From the IMG/VR virus record IMGVR_UViG_3300046660_000282, positions 1-45,995 of that record: a stretch of 45,995 nt of DNA. One strand, 5' to 3'. Positions 11,481 to 17,586 of the stretch are shown in pieces (the stretch's first letter is position 1; each line of letters opens with the position of its first letter). The DNA comes from a virus. The notes under the pieces were generated by a model. The model had not been told where the DNA came from. It ran no database searches and worked only from the letters and a program-made list of their open reading frames with translations. The translations under genes and the position numbers were made by a program.

Positions 11481-11693
11481 CTAAATCGTGATTTCACTGC
11501 GATGCAAGTAGGCCCTTTCCAAATTTCTGGAGGGTCCCTGACCCTGATCAAATTCTAGAAGGGTCCCTGCCTCATCCAAGACCTTATGGAACCTACCTCT
11601 AGCCAGCGAGCAAGCCAGCACGACAAGCTCAGCCAGATCAAGGTCTGCCGTTTTAATGATAGTGTTATTATCGCTGTCCCTCACTGAATACAT
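11481..11693 (-). CDS. hypothetical protein, 70 aa
   Basis: MYSVRDSDNNTIIKTADLDLAELVVLACSLARGRFHKVLDEAGTLLEFDQGQGPSRNLERA. The layout, short beta hairpin (YSVRDSDNNTIIKTADL), helix (AELVVLACSLARG), strand, is that of many small single-domain phage proteins. RBS GGGGGAGTTGACCA. GGGTCCCTGACC and GGGTCCCTGCC form a short internal repeat in the DNA coding for residues 45-60. Confidence 0.7.
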   Translation of the reverse strand: MYSVRDSDNNTIIKTADLDLAELVVLACSLARGRFHKVLDEAGTLLEFDQGQGPSRNLERAYLHRSEITI

Positions 11694-11764
11694 TGGTCAA
11701 CTCCCCCAAATACTGTTCTTCCAATTAATTGGAGGAACAATGCCACTATGAGTCGTTTTAACAT

Positions 11765-11794
11765 ATGTTAGATGTAAGGTAAAGTGGGAAGTAA
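11765..11794 (-). promoter_or_regulatory. probable promoter with ACCTTACATC box
   Basis: Minus strand TTACTT, 18 bp, TAACAT with the box directly before the -10; the -35 is weak. Upstream of the 11693-11237 pair. Confidence 0.5.
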
Positions 11795-11801
11795 CAAAAA
11801 A

Positions 11802-11827
11802 GGTCCGGTGGATTACTCTACCGGACC
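11802..11827 (-). terminator. Rho-independent terminator
   Basis: GGTCCGGT-GGATTACTCT-ACCGGACC followed on the minus strand by TTTTTTG. Ends the 11896 gene. Confidence 0.85.
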
Positions 11828-11895
11828 TTGACTTATTATATTGATTAACGCAGCGCCTGAGTGATTCAAGCAGTCCACTGCTGTTTGATTACAAA

Positions 11896-12147
11896 TCAAG
11901 CAGCAGTCTTCCAAGACTTGCTCAGGTTGATTAGCTGCTTGCCGCGAGCCGTTGCGCCATAGACGATCTTCTTGCGACCACGAGTCGCGGCCTTAATAGC
12001 GTCTGTGACGATGCGTTCCTTTTCAGCGATGAAGCCGAGGTCGATCAGTTCCTGTTTAACCGCGTAAGGCACAACATCCTGATTGGTCAGGAGGGCCTTA
12101 AGCTGAGCCACGATGCCGGGGTTGGTGCGAAGTTCCTTGCGAGCCAT
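11896..12147 (-). CDS. small basic protein, possible winged-helix, 83 aa
   Basis: MARKELRTNPGIVAQLKALLTNQDVVPYAVKQELIDLGFIAEKERIVTDAIKAATRGRKKIVYGATARGKQLINLSKSWKTAA. Two helices with a turn (VPYAVKQELIDLGFI), then a beta-hairpin-like basic wing (RGRKKIVYGATARGKQLINL); the ending TARGKxLI is common in winged-helix proteins. RBS AAAAGGAGATTACATC. DNA binding is an inference. Own promoter and terminator. Confidence 0.7.
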   Translation of the reverse strand: MARKELRTNPGIVAQLKALLTNQDVVPYAVKQELIDLGFIAEKERIVTDAIKAATRGRKKIVYGATARGKQLINLSKSWKTAA

Positions 12148-12203
12148 GATGTAATCTCCTTTTCAGTTGGTTGATGGACTTTCTTGTCCGTTTCAATGAC
12201 CTT

Positions 12204-12232
12204 AATCTAGTATTCTTTTCTTACTTCGTCAA
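12204..12232 (-). promoter_or_regulatory. promoter with diverged box
   Basis: Minus strand TTGACG, 17 bp, TAGATT; GAAGTAAGAAAAG lies in the spacer, one base off the GATGTAAGAA box. Confidence 0.7.
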
Positions 12233-12256
12233 GCGGTATTTTTAAGTTTTGTAGAA

Positions 12257-12502
12257 TTATTTTAGCGCCAACCCGATGTACAGATTAATCGAGGCAGTGG
12301 CCGCAATGTCAATCACACAATATCCAATGGTGATTTGACCGTTCGTGCCTTCACCATAGCACTTAGCAATCATGTTTCTGAGATGCGATACGACCTTTGT
12401 TATATCGCCCATGTTAGCCTCTGCTTCATCGAATGACTCGCCATAAAAATTTTTCTCCGTGCCGCTCTTAAATACTACTTCTGCAACGAGACGCTTCATC
12501 AT
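12257..12502 (-). CDS. hypothetical protein, 81 aa
   Basis: MMKRLVAEVVFKSGTEKNFYGESFDEAEANMGDITKVVSHLRNMIAKCYGEGTNGQITIGYCVIDIAATASINLYIGLALK. Beta, helix (DITKVVSHLRNMIAKC), then hydrophobic beta strands. RBS GAAGGAG, start ATG-ATG; either Met could be used. Monocistronic. Function unknown. Confidence 0.68.
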   Translation of the reverse strand: MMKRLVAEVVFKSGTEKNFYGESFDEAEANMGDITKVVSHLRNMIAKCYGEGTNGQITIGYCVIDIAATASINLYIGLALK

Positions 12503-12539
12503 GTGTTGTGCTCCTTCTGTTTGAAACTTTAATAAATTC

Positions 12540-12567
12540 AAGATAGCAGATTTGGTGAGGGTGTCAA
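12540..12567 (-). promoter_or_regulatory. sigma70 promoter without the box
   Basis: Minus strand TTGACA, 16 bp, TATCTT, overlapping the end of the 12564 gene. Its leader TGAATTTATTAAAGTTTCAAAC recurs after the promoter at 12949. Confidence 0.65.
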
Positions 12568-12908
12568 TCCTCCCGGTCCAAAACATTATCCTCGTGGTGC
12601 CACCACTGACTCTTGGCTTCATTGTATTGAAGCACTTGATACATGGTGCAGCCGTGGCCACCAATGGAAGTGATATGGCCATCGTTGAAACGATCTTCAA
12701 AGCCGTTCCAAACTTTTACCAAGTCACCGATCTTTCTGAACTTCTGCTCCATCGCGGGCTCCTCCTTAACCGAATCATATCCGGCTCGATAGTTGTTGTA
12801 ACTATCCATCTGGTGCCACATGTCATACGGATTGTCATAATCCGATCCATTCTTTGCATCCCTGTGGCCCTGAACATAAGGCCAAGAAGTCGGATCGATG
12901 GTGGCCAT
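12564..12908 (-). CDS. hypothetical protein, 114 aa
   Basis: Start MATIDPTSWPYVQGHRDAKNGSDYDNPYD (RBS AAAGGAGCTACCAA). N-terminal half Asp/Tyr/Asn-rich with a GHRDAKNGSDYDNPYD segment typical of short phage proteins named after that pattern. The second half is SH3-like: GDLVKVWNGFEDRFNDGHITSIGGHGCTMYQV reads as a KOW/SH3 barrel strand order, and the end is His/Trp/Asp-rich (SQWWHHEDNVLDRED). Unknown role. Confidence 0.72.
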   Translation of the reverse strand: MATIDPTSWPYVQGHRDAKNGSDYDNPYDMWHQMDSYNNYRAGYDSVKEEPAMEQKFRKIGDLVKVWNGFEDRFNDGHITSIGGHGCTMYQVLQYNEAKSQWWHHEDNVLDRED

Positions 12909-12948
12909 TTGGTAGCTCCTTTGTTGGGTTTGAAACTTTAATAAATTC

Positions 12949-12977
12949 ACAATAAGCCGAGTGGAGTCCCCTGTCAA
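12949..12977 (-). promoter_or_regulatory. sigma70 promoter without the box
   Basis: Minus strand TTGACA, 17 bp, TATTGT; followed by the same leader as the promoter at 12540. Confidence 0.7.
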
Positions 12978-13175
12978 GGGGAATTGTAAGGAAAGTACCA
13001 GATTCTTACTGTTCAAAACATTACAAGTAAGAAAAAATTATTGTTAAATATCAATAGGATATGAAGCATTTTAGGCGGAACTAAATTACGATTTGTTACA
13101 TAGGAATTTATTCATGCGTATCTTTTAAGAAAAAGTGAAGTCTTGTGATGATAGATATTTTCTTACATGGCAGGT

Positions 13176-13199
13176 GTCCTCTGTCCTAGGACCGAGGAC
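13176..13199. promoter_or_regulatory. 24-bp near-perfect palindrome
   Basis: GTCCTCTGTCCTAGGACCGAGGAC pairs at 11 of 12 positions. It lies beside TTTTCTTACATGG (13159-13171), which has no TTGACA at the expected distance. An operator for another regulator, or a transcription-stop hairpin, is possible. Confidence 0.5.
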
Positions 13200-13234
13200 A
13201 GATAGTGAGATTGCTATATGTCCAGACATGAATT

Positions 13235-13255
13235 GGGCCAGCGGATAGCTGGCCC
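13235..13255. terminator. probable terminator hairpin
   Basis: GGGCCAGC-GGATA-GCTGGCCC, 24 bp after the stop of the 13279 gene; no strong U-run on the minus strand. Confidence 0.55.
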
Positions 13256-13278
13256 TTGGTAAATCTGGAATGAGGCTG

Positions 13279-13494
13279 TCAGTCAGCGTTGTTGTAGTAA
13301 TCAACTCCTTCGTAGAGCGAATCAAAACCGAAGGTGACTGAGCCAACCGTGACTATGAAAGTCTTCTCGCCAGTTCCGACGTTGTAGCGGAATGTGAGTT
13401 TTTTAGAAAAGCCTCCGATGTGAGAAGAGGCGAGCGTGGTTTCAATTTCATGATGTGCGAAGTCTTCAACTTTTACGGTGTGTGGCTTAGACAT
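13279..13494 (-). CDS. MSKPHTV protein, paralogue 1, 71 aa
   Basis: MSKPHTVKVEDFAHHEIETTLASSHIGGFSKKLTFRYNVGTGEKTFIVTVGSVTFGFDSLYEGVDYYNNAD. Shares MSKPHTVxxxDFxHHxIxxTLAxSxI with its upstream neighbour, then beta strands and a short acidic helix that ends in a Tyr pair. The copy is diverged after residue 25. The pair is one unit under 13799-13827. The conserved DF-HH core could bind a metal or be an N-terminal docking segment. Unknown. Confidence 0.75.
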   Translation of the reverse strand: MSKPHTVKVEDFAHHEIETTLASSHIGGFSKKLTFRYNVGTGEKTFIVTVGSVTFGFDSLYEGVDYYNNAD

Positions 13495-13508
13495 TTTTTA
13501 GGTCTCCT

Positions 13509-13739
13509 TTAAAGTTCGTTGTAGCGGCGGATCGCTTCAGCCAGCGTGGCATACTTTTCGTAGCCGTGGGCTTTGATGACGACTTCGTAATGAAAGTTGG
13601 TAGGGTCATTGGCCCAAATAAAAACTCTCAATTGTTTCATTGTCTGATCGCCTTGGTATTCAATGTCCGAGGCTGCAAGAGTGTCACTGATTAGATGGTG
13701 AGAGAAGTCAGCGAGTGTGACGGTGTGCGGCTTAGACAT
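13509..13739 (-). CDS. MSKPHTV protein, paralogue 2, 76 aa
   Basis: MSKPHTVTLADFSHHLISDTLAASDIEYQGDQTMKQLRVFIWANDPTNFHYEVVIKAHGYEKYATLAEAIRRYNEL. Same N-terminal 25 residues as 13279, then TxxxRVxxxxN and a strand/helix ending (YATLAEAIRRYNEL, matching FDSLYEGVDYYN of the sister). RBS AAGGAGAATATGAA. A tandem duplication, now about 35 percent alike by eye. Confidence 0.75.
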   Translation of the reverse strand: MSKPHTVTLADFSHHLISDTLAASDIEYQGDQTMKQLRVFIWANDPTNFHYEVVIKAHGYEKYATLAEAIRRYNEL

Positions 13740-13798
13740 TTCATATTCTCCTTATGTTTCGTGTAAGAAATACAGGCTGATTTAAACTTTATAAAGCC

Positions 13799-13827
13799 AA
13801 TGTAAGAAAATGTAAAACGGTTGTCAA
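13799..13827 (-). promoter_or_regulatory. promoter with TTTTCTTACATT box
   Basis: Minus strand TTGACA, 17 bp, TACATT; first promoter of the minus-strand left block. Confidence 0.7.
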
Positions 13828-13849
13828 GCCCTTGATGCGCCAATTTTCA

Positions 13850-14097
13850 ACTATTTTTGATTTAATTCGGACTTTAATTTTTAAAAAATTAATAAAAAGG
13901 AGAAAGTTTACCGTTTGGCTAAGTATCGGAGGGAGAAAATTCGTTTTTTCTTATAAAAATTAAGGGGTTACAAATCGAAGCCAAAGAATCTTTTTAAAAA
14001 ATGAAAATTTTGGATCAAAAAATCTATTTTAAACTTTTAAAAAATTAAAAATCGGGCAGGTTTTATTCACTAAATGAAATATTGTAATTAGTGTAAG
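13850..14097. other. AT-rich intergenic stretch between divergent blocks
   Basis: No ORF above chance. Several runs of TTTTTAAAAAATT, and GGAGAAAG/GGAGGGAG. It separates the minus-strand left block from the plus-strand block. Confidence 0.6.
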
Positions 14098-14114
14098 TTT
14101 GCACTGAGTGCAAA
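14098..14114. promoter_or_regulatory. operator-like palindrome TTTGCACTGAGTGCAAA
   Basis: Perfect 8-bp arms around one G. It ends 12 bp before the -35 of the plus-strand promoter, a normal place for an activator or repressor dimer. Seen once in the window. Confidence 0.6.
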
Positions 14115-14126
14115 AATATTTTCGCC

Positions 14127-14155
14127 TTGACATTATAAATATGGTCAGCTAGGTA
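14127..14155 (+). promoter_or_regulatory. plus-strand promoter
   Basis: TTGACA, 17 bp, TAGGTA, 26 bp before the GTG start at 14181. It reads the first three plus-strand genes. Confidence 0.7.
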
Positions 14156-14180
14156 GGATCAACGACTTAGGAGAATCAAA

Positions 14181-14360
14181 GTGACTGTAAAACTTAAAGA
14201 GGTTGAAGGTTCGGCTGGAAGTAAGTTTGTGGCGGTAGAGGGCTATATAAAAGTCGAATATTGTGATAACGGTATTTGGTATTTCTTCGACGGCGATATC
14301 ATCTACAATGGTTATCTCAGTCTGGAAGAGCTTTTGGAACGTCACGGTTTGGAACTTTAA
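14181..14360 (+). CDS. hypothetical protein, 59 aa (GTG start)
   Basis: VTVKLKEVEGSAGSKFVAVEGYIKVEYCDNGIWYFFDGDIIYNGYLSLEELLERHGLEL. GTG start with AGGAGAATCAAA upstream; no ATG is available in frame. Beta-rich, with a C-terminal helix (LSLEELLERHGLEL). First gene of the plus-strand block. Unknown. Confidence 0.7.
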   Translation: MTVKLKEVEGSAGSKFVAVEGYIKVEYCDNGIWYFFDGDIIYNGYLSLEELLERHGLEL

Positions 14361-14371
14361 AGGAGATTATA

Positions 14372-14665
14372 ATGTCTGATTTTATGGATGAGTCTTACGC
14401 AGCAGCTGACGAGGTAATTGAAGACGTGCTTGCCGCGACAGGTAAAGATTATTCAGCGGTTCGTGAAGAGATTGCTGGTGTTTTTGACGGGTATCTTTTT
14501 CACGGTGTATGGGATATGAGCACAGGGATTGAGAACACCGAACTTAAAGACCTTCGCTTTATTCAGGAAGATGAATATGATCAACGCATGGATGATGATC
14601 CAGACAAGCCTGATTGGGATAGTCAGATTTGCTACAGTGCCGGTCACTACGTTTTCTTTGTGTGA
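14372..14665 (+). CDS. hypothetical acidic protein, 97 aa
   Basis: MSDFMDESYAAADEVIEDVLAATGKDYSAVREEIAGVFDGYLF... Very acidic (more than 20 Asp/Glu), helical first half. A beta-rich second half ends QICYSAGHYVFFV. RBS AAAGGAGATTATA. Such charge could mimic DNA, but no known DNA mimic is recognised. Cotranscribed with 14181 and 14674. Confidence 0.72.
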   Translation: MSDFMDESYAAADEVIEDVLAATGKDYSAVREEIAGVFDGYLFHGVWDMSTGIENTELKDLRFIQEDEYDQRMDDDPDKPDWDSQICYSAGHYVFFV

Positions 14666-14673
14666 GTGATATC

Positions 14674-14874
14674 ATGTTCAAATCTGGTCATACATATCTC
14701 AACAAGCAGGGTGGCCGTAACCAAATTCTCTGCATCAGTGTTAATCACAGAACCGCCGTGTTTCGGAACGGTGATTCCTTTTCAGTCAAGAGCTTGGACA
14801 AGGTCAAGGATTATAACGATCTAGGCGTCAGAGTTATGGATTGGAAAAGTTGGTTTTATAAAATTTTGGGATAA
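14674..14874 (+). CDS. hypothetical SH3-like small protein, 66 aa
   Basis: MFKSGHTYLNKQGGRNQILCISVNHRTAVFRNGDSFSVKSLDKVKDYNDLGVRVMDWKSWFYKILG. Short strands around a GG turn are typical of small SH3/KOW barrels (KxGHTYxxxxG...I). No strong RBS; the GTGAGTGAT stop/start area suggests coupling to 14372. Unknown. Confidence 0.65.
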   Translation: MFKSGHTYLNKQGGRNQILCISVNHRTAVFRNGDSFSVKSLDKVKDYNDLGVRVMDWKSWFYKILG

Positions 14875-14881
14875 ATAGTTC

Positions 14882-14910
14882 TTGACTTAGAATCATAAAT
14901 CTTCTAAAGT
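14882..14910 (+). promoter_or_regulatory. plus-strand promoter
   Basis: TTGACT, 17 bp, TAAAGT; 35 bp before the start of the 14945 gene. Confidence 0.75.
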
Positions 14911-14944
14911 TTAATCATCGAAGGAAAGAACTTAGGAGGTTGAC

Positions 14945-15145
14945 ATGGTTACGGATCGTGCTACTTACACCAACGGTAAAGGCAGTCACGCTTATGAAGT
15001 GTATGTCTACGAGGATAAGCAGTGCCGCGTGACCAAGAATTTCAAAGAGAAAATCTTTGAAGTTCATGCTTCAAATCGTGCCCAAGCCGCTAGGCGGGTC
15101 GAACGTGACGGTTACGAGGTTAGCTCAGTGAATATGATCGGTTAA
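14945..15145 (+). CDS. hypothetical protein, 66 aa
   Basis: MVTDRATYTNGKGSHAYEVYVYEDKQCRVTKNFKEKIFEVHASNRAQAARRVERDGYEVSSVNMIG. RBS AGGAGGTTGAC. Beta hairpin, then an ASNRAQAARRVERDGYEV helix-strand ending, the classic layout of small proteins in which ASxxxAxxxxxxxGY closes the fold. Basic. Unknown role. Confidence 0.72.
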   Translation: MVTDRATYTNGKGSHAYEVYVYEDKQCRVTKNFKEKIFEVHASNRAQAARRVERDGYEVSSVNMIG

Positions 15146-15155
15146 GGAGGAAGTT

Positions 15156-15446
15156 ATGGAAAAGAAGATTTACATTCTCAAGAATGGCTCTGAATATATC
15201 GGTGACGACTATGCTTCGGGTGGTTATCCTTATTCCTCAAAGGATATTTTCTCAGCCAAGCGCTTTGATTCTCCTGAAAAACCTCTGGCATGGCTTGGTT
15301 CTTCTATTAACCAATACCCAGCAGCTAGGACAGTTCGTTTGGTGGCCTATGTAGAAGAGGTTGATCAAACCGAAATAGCTAAGGCTCTGCGGGAAGCTGC
15401 CTTGGGCAAACTTTCGGACGCAGAAAAGAAGGCTCTTGGACTTTAA
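15156..15446 (+). CDS. hypothetical protein, 96 aa
   Basis: MEKKIYILKNGSEYIGDDYASGGYPYSSKDIFSAKRFDSPEKPLAWLGSSINQYPAARTVRLVAYVEEVD..., ending LREAALGKLSDAEKKALGL. A beta-rich domain of about 65 residues (YILKNG..YIG.DY.SGGYPY.....A..F) is followed by a C-terminal helix whose KLSxxExxxLGL end is like that of many small phage proteins. RBS AAGGAGGAAGTT. Unknown. Confidence 0.72.
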   Translation: MEKKIYILKNGSEYIGDDYASGGYPYSSKDIFSAKRFDSPEKPLAWLGSSINQYPAARTVRLVAYVEEVDQTEIAKALREAALGKLSDAEKKALGL

Positions 15447-15449
15447 TTC

Positions 15450-15478
15450 TTGACAATCAGATAGTTAATTGGTATGTC
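15450..15478 (+). promoter_or_regulatory. promoter of the tRNA-Leu unit
   Basis: TTGACA, 17 bp, TATGTC, eleven bases before the 5' end of tRNA-Leu. Confidence 0.75.
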
Positions 15479-15488
15479 AATACTTATA

Positions 15489-15571
15489 GCGCCCTTGGTG
15501 TAACAGGTAGCCACGAGTGACTTAAAATCACTTTCTTCGGAGTGCCGGTTCGAGTCCGGCAGGGCGCACCA
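15489..15571 (+). tRNA. tRNA-Leu (UAA)
   Basis: Acceptor GCGCCCT/AGGGCGC, class II variable arm, anticodon stem AGTGA/TCACT with loop CTTAAAA (anticodon UAA), T arm GCCGG-TTCGAGT-CCGGC. Encodes ACCA at the 3' end (83 nt including CCA). Directly downstream of a promoter and followed by two protein genes, so it is the 5' end of a mixed transcript. UUA is a rare codon in many high-GC hosts, which would explain why the phage keeps it. Confidence 0.95.
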
Positions 15572-15587
15572 AATCATAGGAGATGAA

Positions 15588-15797
15588 ATGATTACGGAAG
15601 CACTCAAACGTAGATGGGTTGTGATATTTCATCATCCTTATTATCCTGAAGTTAATTTCTTTGACAATGTCGCTGAAGCGTATAAATACGCGGCTGAGAT
15701 AGTTGAAGAGAATCACAGAGACGACGGTCATAACGATGGTTATGTTTTCGTTGGTGAGATGGCAGGCATTTATACTGACATTAAGACATATTACTAG
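15588..15797 (+). CDS. hypothetical protein, 69 aa
   Basis: MITEALKRRWVVIFHHPYYPEVNFFDNVAEAYKYAAEIVEENHRDDGHNDGYVFVGEMAGIYTDIKTYY. A strand (RWVVIFHH), helix (NVAEAYKYAAEIVEEN), strand (GYVFVGEM) fold; the phrase VFVGEMAGIYTDIKTYY suggests a compact beta sheet on one helix. RBS ATAGGAGATGAA, 16 bp after tRNA-Leu. Confidence 0.72.
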   Translation: MITEALKRRWVVIFHHPYYPEVNFFDNVAEAYKYAAEIVEENHRDDGHNDGYVFVGEMAGIYTDIKTYY

Positions 15798-15806
15798 GAG
15801 GCCGTC

Positions 15807-16100
15807 ATGAAGCTTTTTCACTGGAACATGAGCGAAACATTGAAGCAATATGCTTGCGGCGATATCGTTGTCATGGCTGAGACGGTGGAACAGGCTAGAA
15901 TTAAAGCTTTTGATGGTTTCATTGAGTGGATTAAAGATGAAGATAGTTCTTTAAATCATTTAATCTGGTTTCAAGGAACAGAGAATTGGGACGAAGATTG
16001 TGAAGAGGAATATCAAGAGGTTTTGCAAAAATTAAAAGATGATTTAAGCAAAGAACCGCTTGACAAACAGGAAGTTATCTTTATAATGGGAAGCAGTTAA
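15807..16100 (+). CDS. hypothetical acidic protein, 97 aa
   Basis: MKLFHWNMSETLKQYACGDIVVMAETVEQARIKAFDGFIEWIKDEDSS... Begins beta (KLFHWNM) and continues with GDIVVMAETVEQARIKAFDGF, a typical strand-turn-helix motif of small acidic proteins. Then come a Trp/Glu-rich segment and a helix (YQEVLQKLKDDLSKEP). RBS AGGAGGCCGTC. Last gene before the structured tRNA region. Unknown. Confidence 0.72.
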   Translation: MKLFHWNMSETLKQYACGDIVVMAETVEQARIKAFDGFIEWIKDEDSSLNHLIWFQGTENWDEDCEEEYQEVLQKLKDDLSKEPLDKQEVIFIMGSS

Positions 16101-16585
16101 ACAGCATACCTTGTCTGAAGATGCTAAGCGTTACAGGGCCGATACGGTAATCTTCAGAATCCGTATTGAAAAACTACTTAGGTGGGGATCGCGGGGCGCA
16201 AAAAGTCGCAGTTCCTTCTACGACGCAATAGAGTAAAGAATGGTAATACTGCGAGGTTCTAGGACACTGGCAGGTTGCATAAGGACATTCGGTTCAAATC
16301 CACTCTGGTCCCTTCCTAAGTAGTTTATAAAAGCACGGCGTACTCTGAAGGCGTTTGGCGCGTCAGGGATTACAGGTGGTAAGAGGTACAGAACAGGTCA
16401 TTGACTTGCTTATGAGAAGACTACTTGCCGTGCTTTTATAAACTAATTCTAAAGTTTGGCGCAATCTGAATTGACAGGTACTGAACCGCTGGAACAGAGG
16501 CACACAGTCTTGATCGGGCGGAATGGATAAAGTAAATGAAACTCCATTAGTAGAGATAACATTGCTTGTCCCGCCTTTTTTATTC
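16101..16585 (+). ncRNA. 485-nt structured non-coding stretch between tRNA genes
   Basis: No ORF is credible. Two long helices dominate. First, 16171-16191 pairs with 16306-16326: a 12-bp perfect AAACTACTTAGG/CCTAAGTAGTTT, one T-T mismatch, then 7-8 more pairs, enclosing a GGTTCAAATCC segment like a T-loop. Second, a 19-bp perfect repeat at 16321-16339 and 16427-16445. The two share 16321-16326 and so cannot both form fully. CTGAAGAT/ATCTTCAG (16115/16150) is a further arm. CCCGCCTTTTTT near 16571 may terminate. Resembles split, extended or degenerate tRNA-like RNAs. Confidence 0.5.
16321..16445 (+). repeat. 19-bp perfect inverted repeat
   Basis: TAGTTTATAAAAGCACGGC at 16321-16339 and its exact complement at 16427-16445, enclosing 87 nt without an ORF. 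Confidence 0.9.
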
Positions 16586-16660
16586 GGACGCGTAGCTCAG
16601 AGGCAGAGCATCCGGCTTTTAACCGGAGGGTCGAGATTTCAAAATTCTCCGCGTCTACCA
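16586..16660 (+). tRNA. tRNA-Lys (UUU)
   Basis: Acceptor GGACGCG/CGCGTCT, D stem GCTC/GAGC, anticodon stem TCCGG/CCGGA with loop CTTTTAA (UUU), T arm GAGAT-TTCAAAA-TTCTC, encoded CCA. The first acceptor pair is G-U and the T stem ends in T-T, slightly off the ideal, but the cloverleaf is complete. Confidence 0.93.
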
Positions 16661-16944
16661 AGATTAGCGCAACGTGAGAGTTGCACTTATATGCGTGAGC
16701 TAGCTACCACGATATGAGGAGCGGAGCATGACCGGCCTGCTGATACGTATTTAGTCGAAGGCTATGTGTGCTAGAAATAGGGTAATTCAATTTAGACACT
16801 CACGATTGGGAATTGACTCAGTCTGGAATATACGAGAGTATCAGTTTAGCGCTGAATCGGTACGGAAACGGTATTCTGCGACGTAGGCTCCGACTCTGAC
16901 TCGGATGATGCTTGCGGTGAGTAAAATTTAAAAGGAGGGTTGAG
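16661..16944 (+). other. 284-bp stretch after tRNA-Lys
   Basis: No ORF is supported. Short pairings are seen (ACTCAC at 16798 with GTGAGT at 16917; ATAC-GAGA-GTAT at 16829; AACGTGAGAGTT at 16671). A loose TTGACT...GAGTAT (about 16813) could be a promoter for the 16945 gene. The stretch may hold more tRNA-like RNA as in the preceding gap. Confidence 0.35.
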
Positions 16945-17148
16945 ATGGGACAGACTATTCTAGTGTATGACGAGCGGTTCGAGGCAGGGCCTAAGTTTGT
17001 TTCGATGTTCGACAAGGTGCCGGAAGAGTGGACCACGGAAGAGATGATGAAGCGTTACGGCATTGGCAAGCATCTCTGCGTCTACGCCGAGAGATTTGTG
17101 CCTCAGAACTGCGTCCATCACGGAACAAGATTCAGGAACTACTACTGA
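16945..17148 (+). CDS. hypothetical protein, 67 aa
   Basis: MGQTILVYDERFEAGPKFVSMFDKVPEEWTTEEMMKRYGIGKHLCVYAERFVPQNCVHHGTRFRNYY. A pseudo-repeat (LVYDERFEAG, CVYAERFVPQ) brackets a helix. C-terminal Cys/His pairs (C...C.HH) might bind metal. RBS AAAGGAGGGTTGAG. Embedded between tRNA genes. Unknown. Confidence 0.72.
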   Translation: MGQTILVYDERFEAGPKFVSMFDKVPEEWTTEEMMKRYGIGKHLCVYAERFVPQNCVHHGTRFRNYY

Positions 17149-17156
17149 GTCGTAAA

Positions 17157-17246
17157 CTACACGTACCGGTCAGGGTTTCTACCCCTCAGTAACCGTAATT
17201 GGAGGCGATAGCATCAATGGGGGTTCGAGTCCCTCCGTGTAGGCCA
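17157..17246 (+). tRNA. atypical tRNA-like element
   Basis: Perfect acceptor CTACACG/CGTGTAG, a good T arm (GGGGG-TTCGAGT-CCCTC), a discriminator G and encoded CCA make the 3' half convincing. The 5' half is not canonical. There is no D stem with a GG loop; AGGG-TTTCTAC-CCCT (17171-17185) would be an anticodon arm with loop UUUCUAC (UCU, Arg), reached after only eight bases, and about 32 bases separate it from the T arm. It may be a divergent class II tRNA, a D-armless or permuted tRNA, or a decayed gene. Confidence 0.55.
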
Positions 17247-17262
17247 ATTCATTAACTATTAA

Positions 17263-17338
17263 GGTCCTGTAGCTCAATTGGTAGAGCCGGTCGCTCATAA
17301 CGGCTTGGTTGCAGGTTCGAGTCCTGCCGGGACTACCA
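17263..17338 (+). tRNA. tRNA with CAU anticodon (Met, or Ile2 if lysidine-modified)
   Basis: Acceptor GGTCCTG/CGGGACT, D arm GCTC-AATTGGTA-GAGC, anticodon arm GGTCG-CTCATAA-CGGCT, T arm GCAGG-TTCGAGT-CCTGC, encoded CCA. The 5' G-U first pair is unlike the unpaired C1-A72 of initiator tRNA, so it is an elongator Met or a TilS-modified Ile2. Confidence 0.93.
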
Positions 17339-17353
17339 CTACCAAGGATTTTT

Positions 17354-17575
17354 ATGACAGTAGATTTTTATGTTAATGATCTTGGACATGATAACATGGT
17401 CCGAGTTACTTTTTACAATTGTTTTGGTGATAATTTCTGGTATGATATTAAAGCGACATTTGCTCGCGAGCACTATTTCTGGTATCCAGAATCAGAAGGT
17501 TACGCAAAGCTATACTTTATCGGAGAAGGCTTTTCCGCTCCGAAATGGGTAAAACAAGGTTGCGGTTGGCGATAG
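17354..17575 (+). CDS. hypothetical protein, 73 aa
   Basis: MTVDFYVNDLGHDNMVRVTFYNCFGDNFWYDIKATFAREHYFWYPESEGYAKLYFIGEGFSAPKWVKQGCGWR. Start chosen at the ATG after the tRNA (AAGGATTTTT upstream). Very aromatic (Tyr, Trp, Phe about one fifth) and beta-rich, like a small jelly-roll or beta sandwich piece. Unknown. Confidence 0.7.
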   Translation: MTVDFYVNDLGHDNMVRVTFYNCFGDNFWYDIKATFAREHYFWYPESEGYAKLYFIGEGFSAPKWVKQGCGWR

Positions 17576-17586
17576 AGGATAATACA

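Noticed and set aside
13159-13171. Promoter at the isolated TTTTCTTACATGG box
   Set aside because: No -35 at the right distance; kept only as a note at the palindrome 13176-13199.
13125-13346. Minus-strand ORF of 73 codons
   Set aside because: Covers a palindrome and terminator hairpin and overlaps the real MSKPHTV gene; no RBS.
16171-16326. tmRNA
   Set aside because: The stem plus GGTTCAAATCC and AAAAAGTCGC resemble tmRNA ends, but there is no tag ORF, no CCA and the T stem does not pair.
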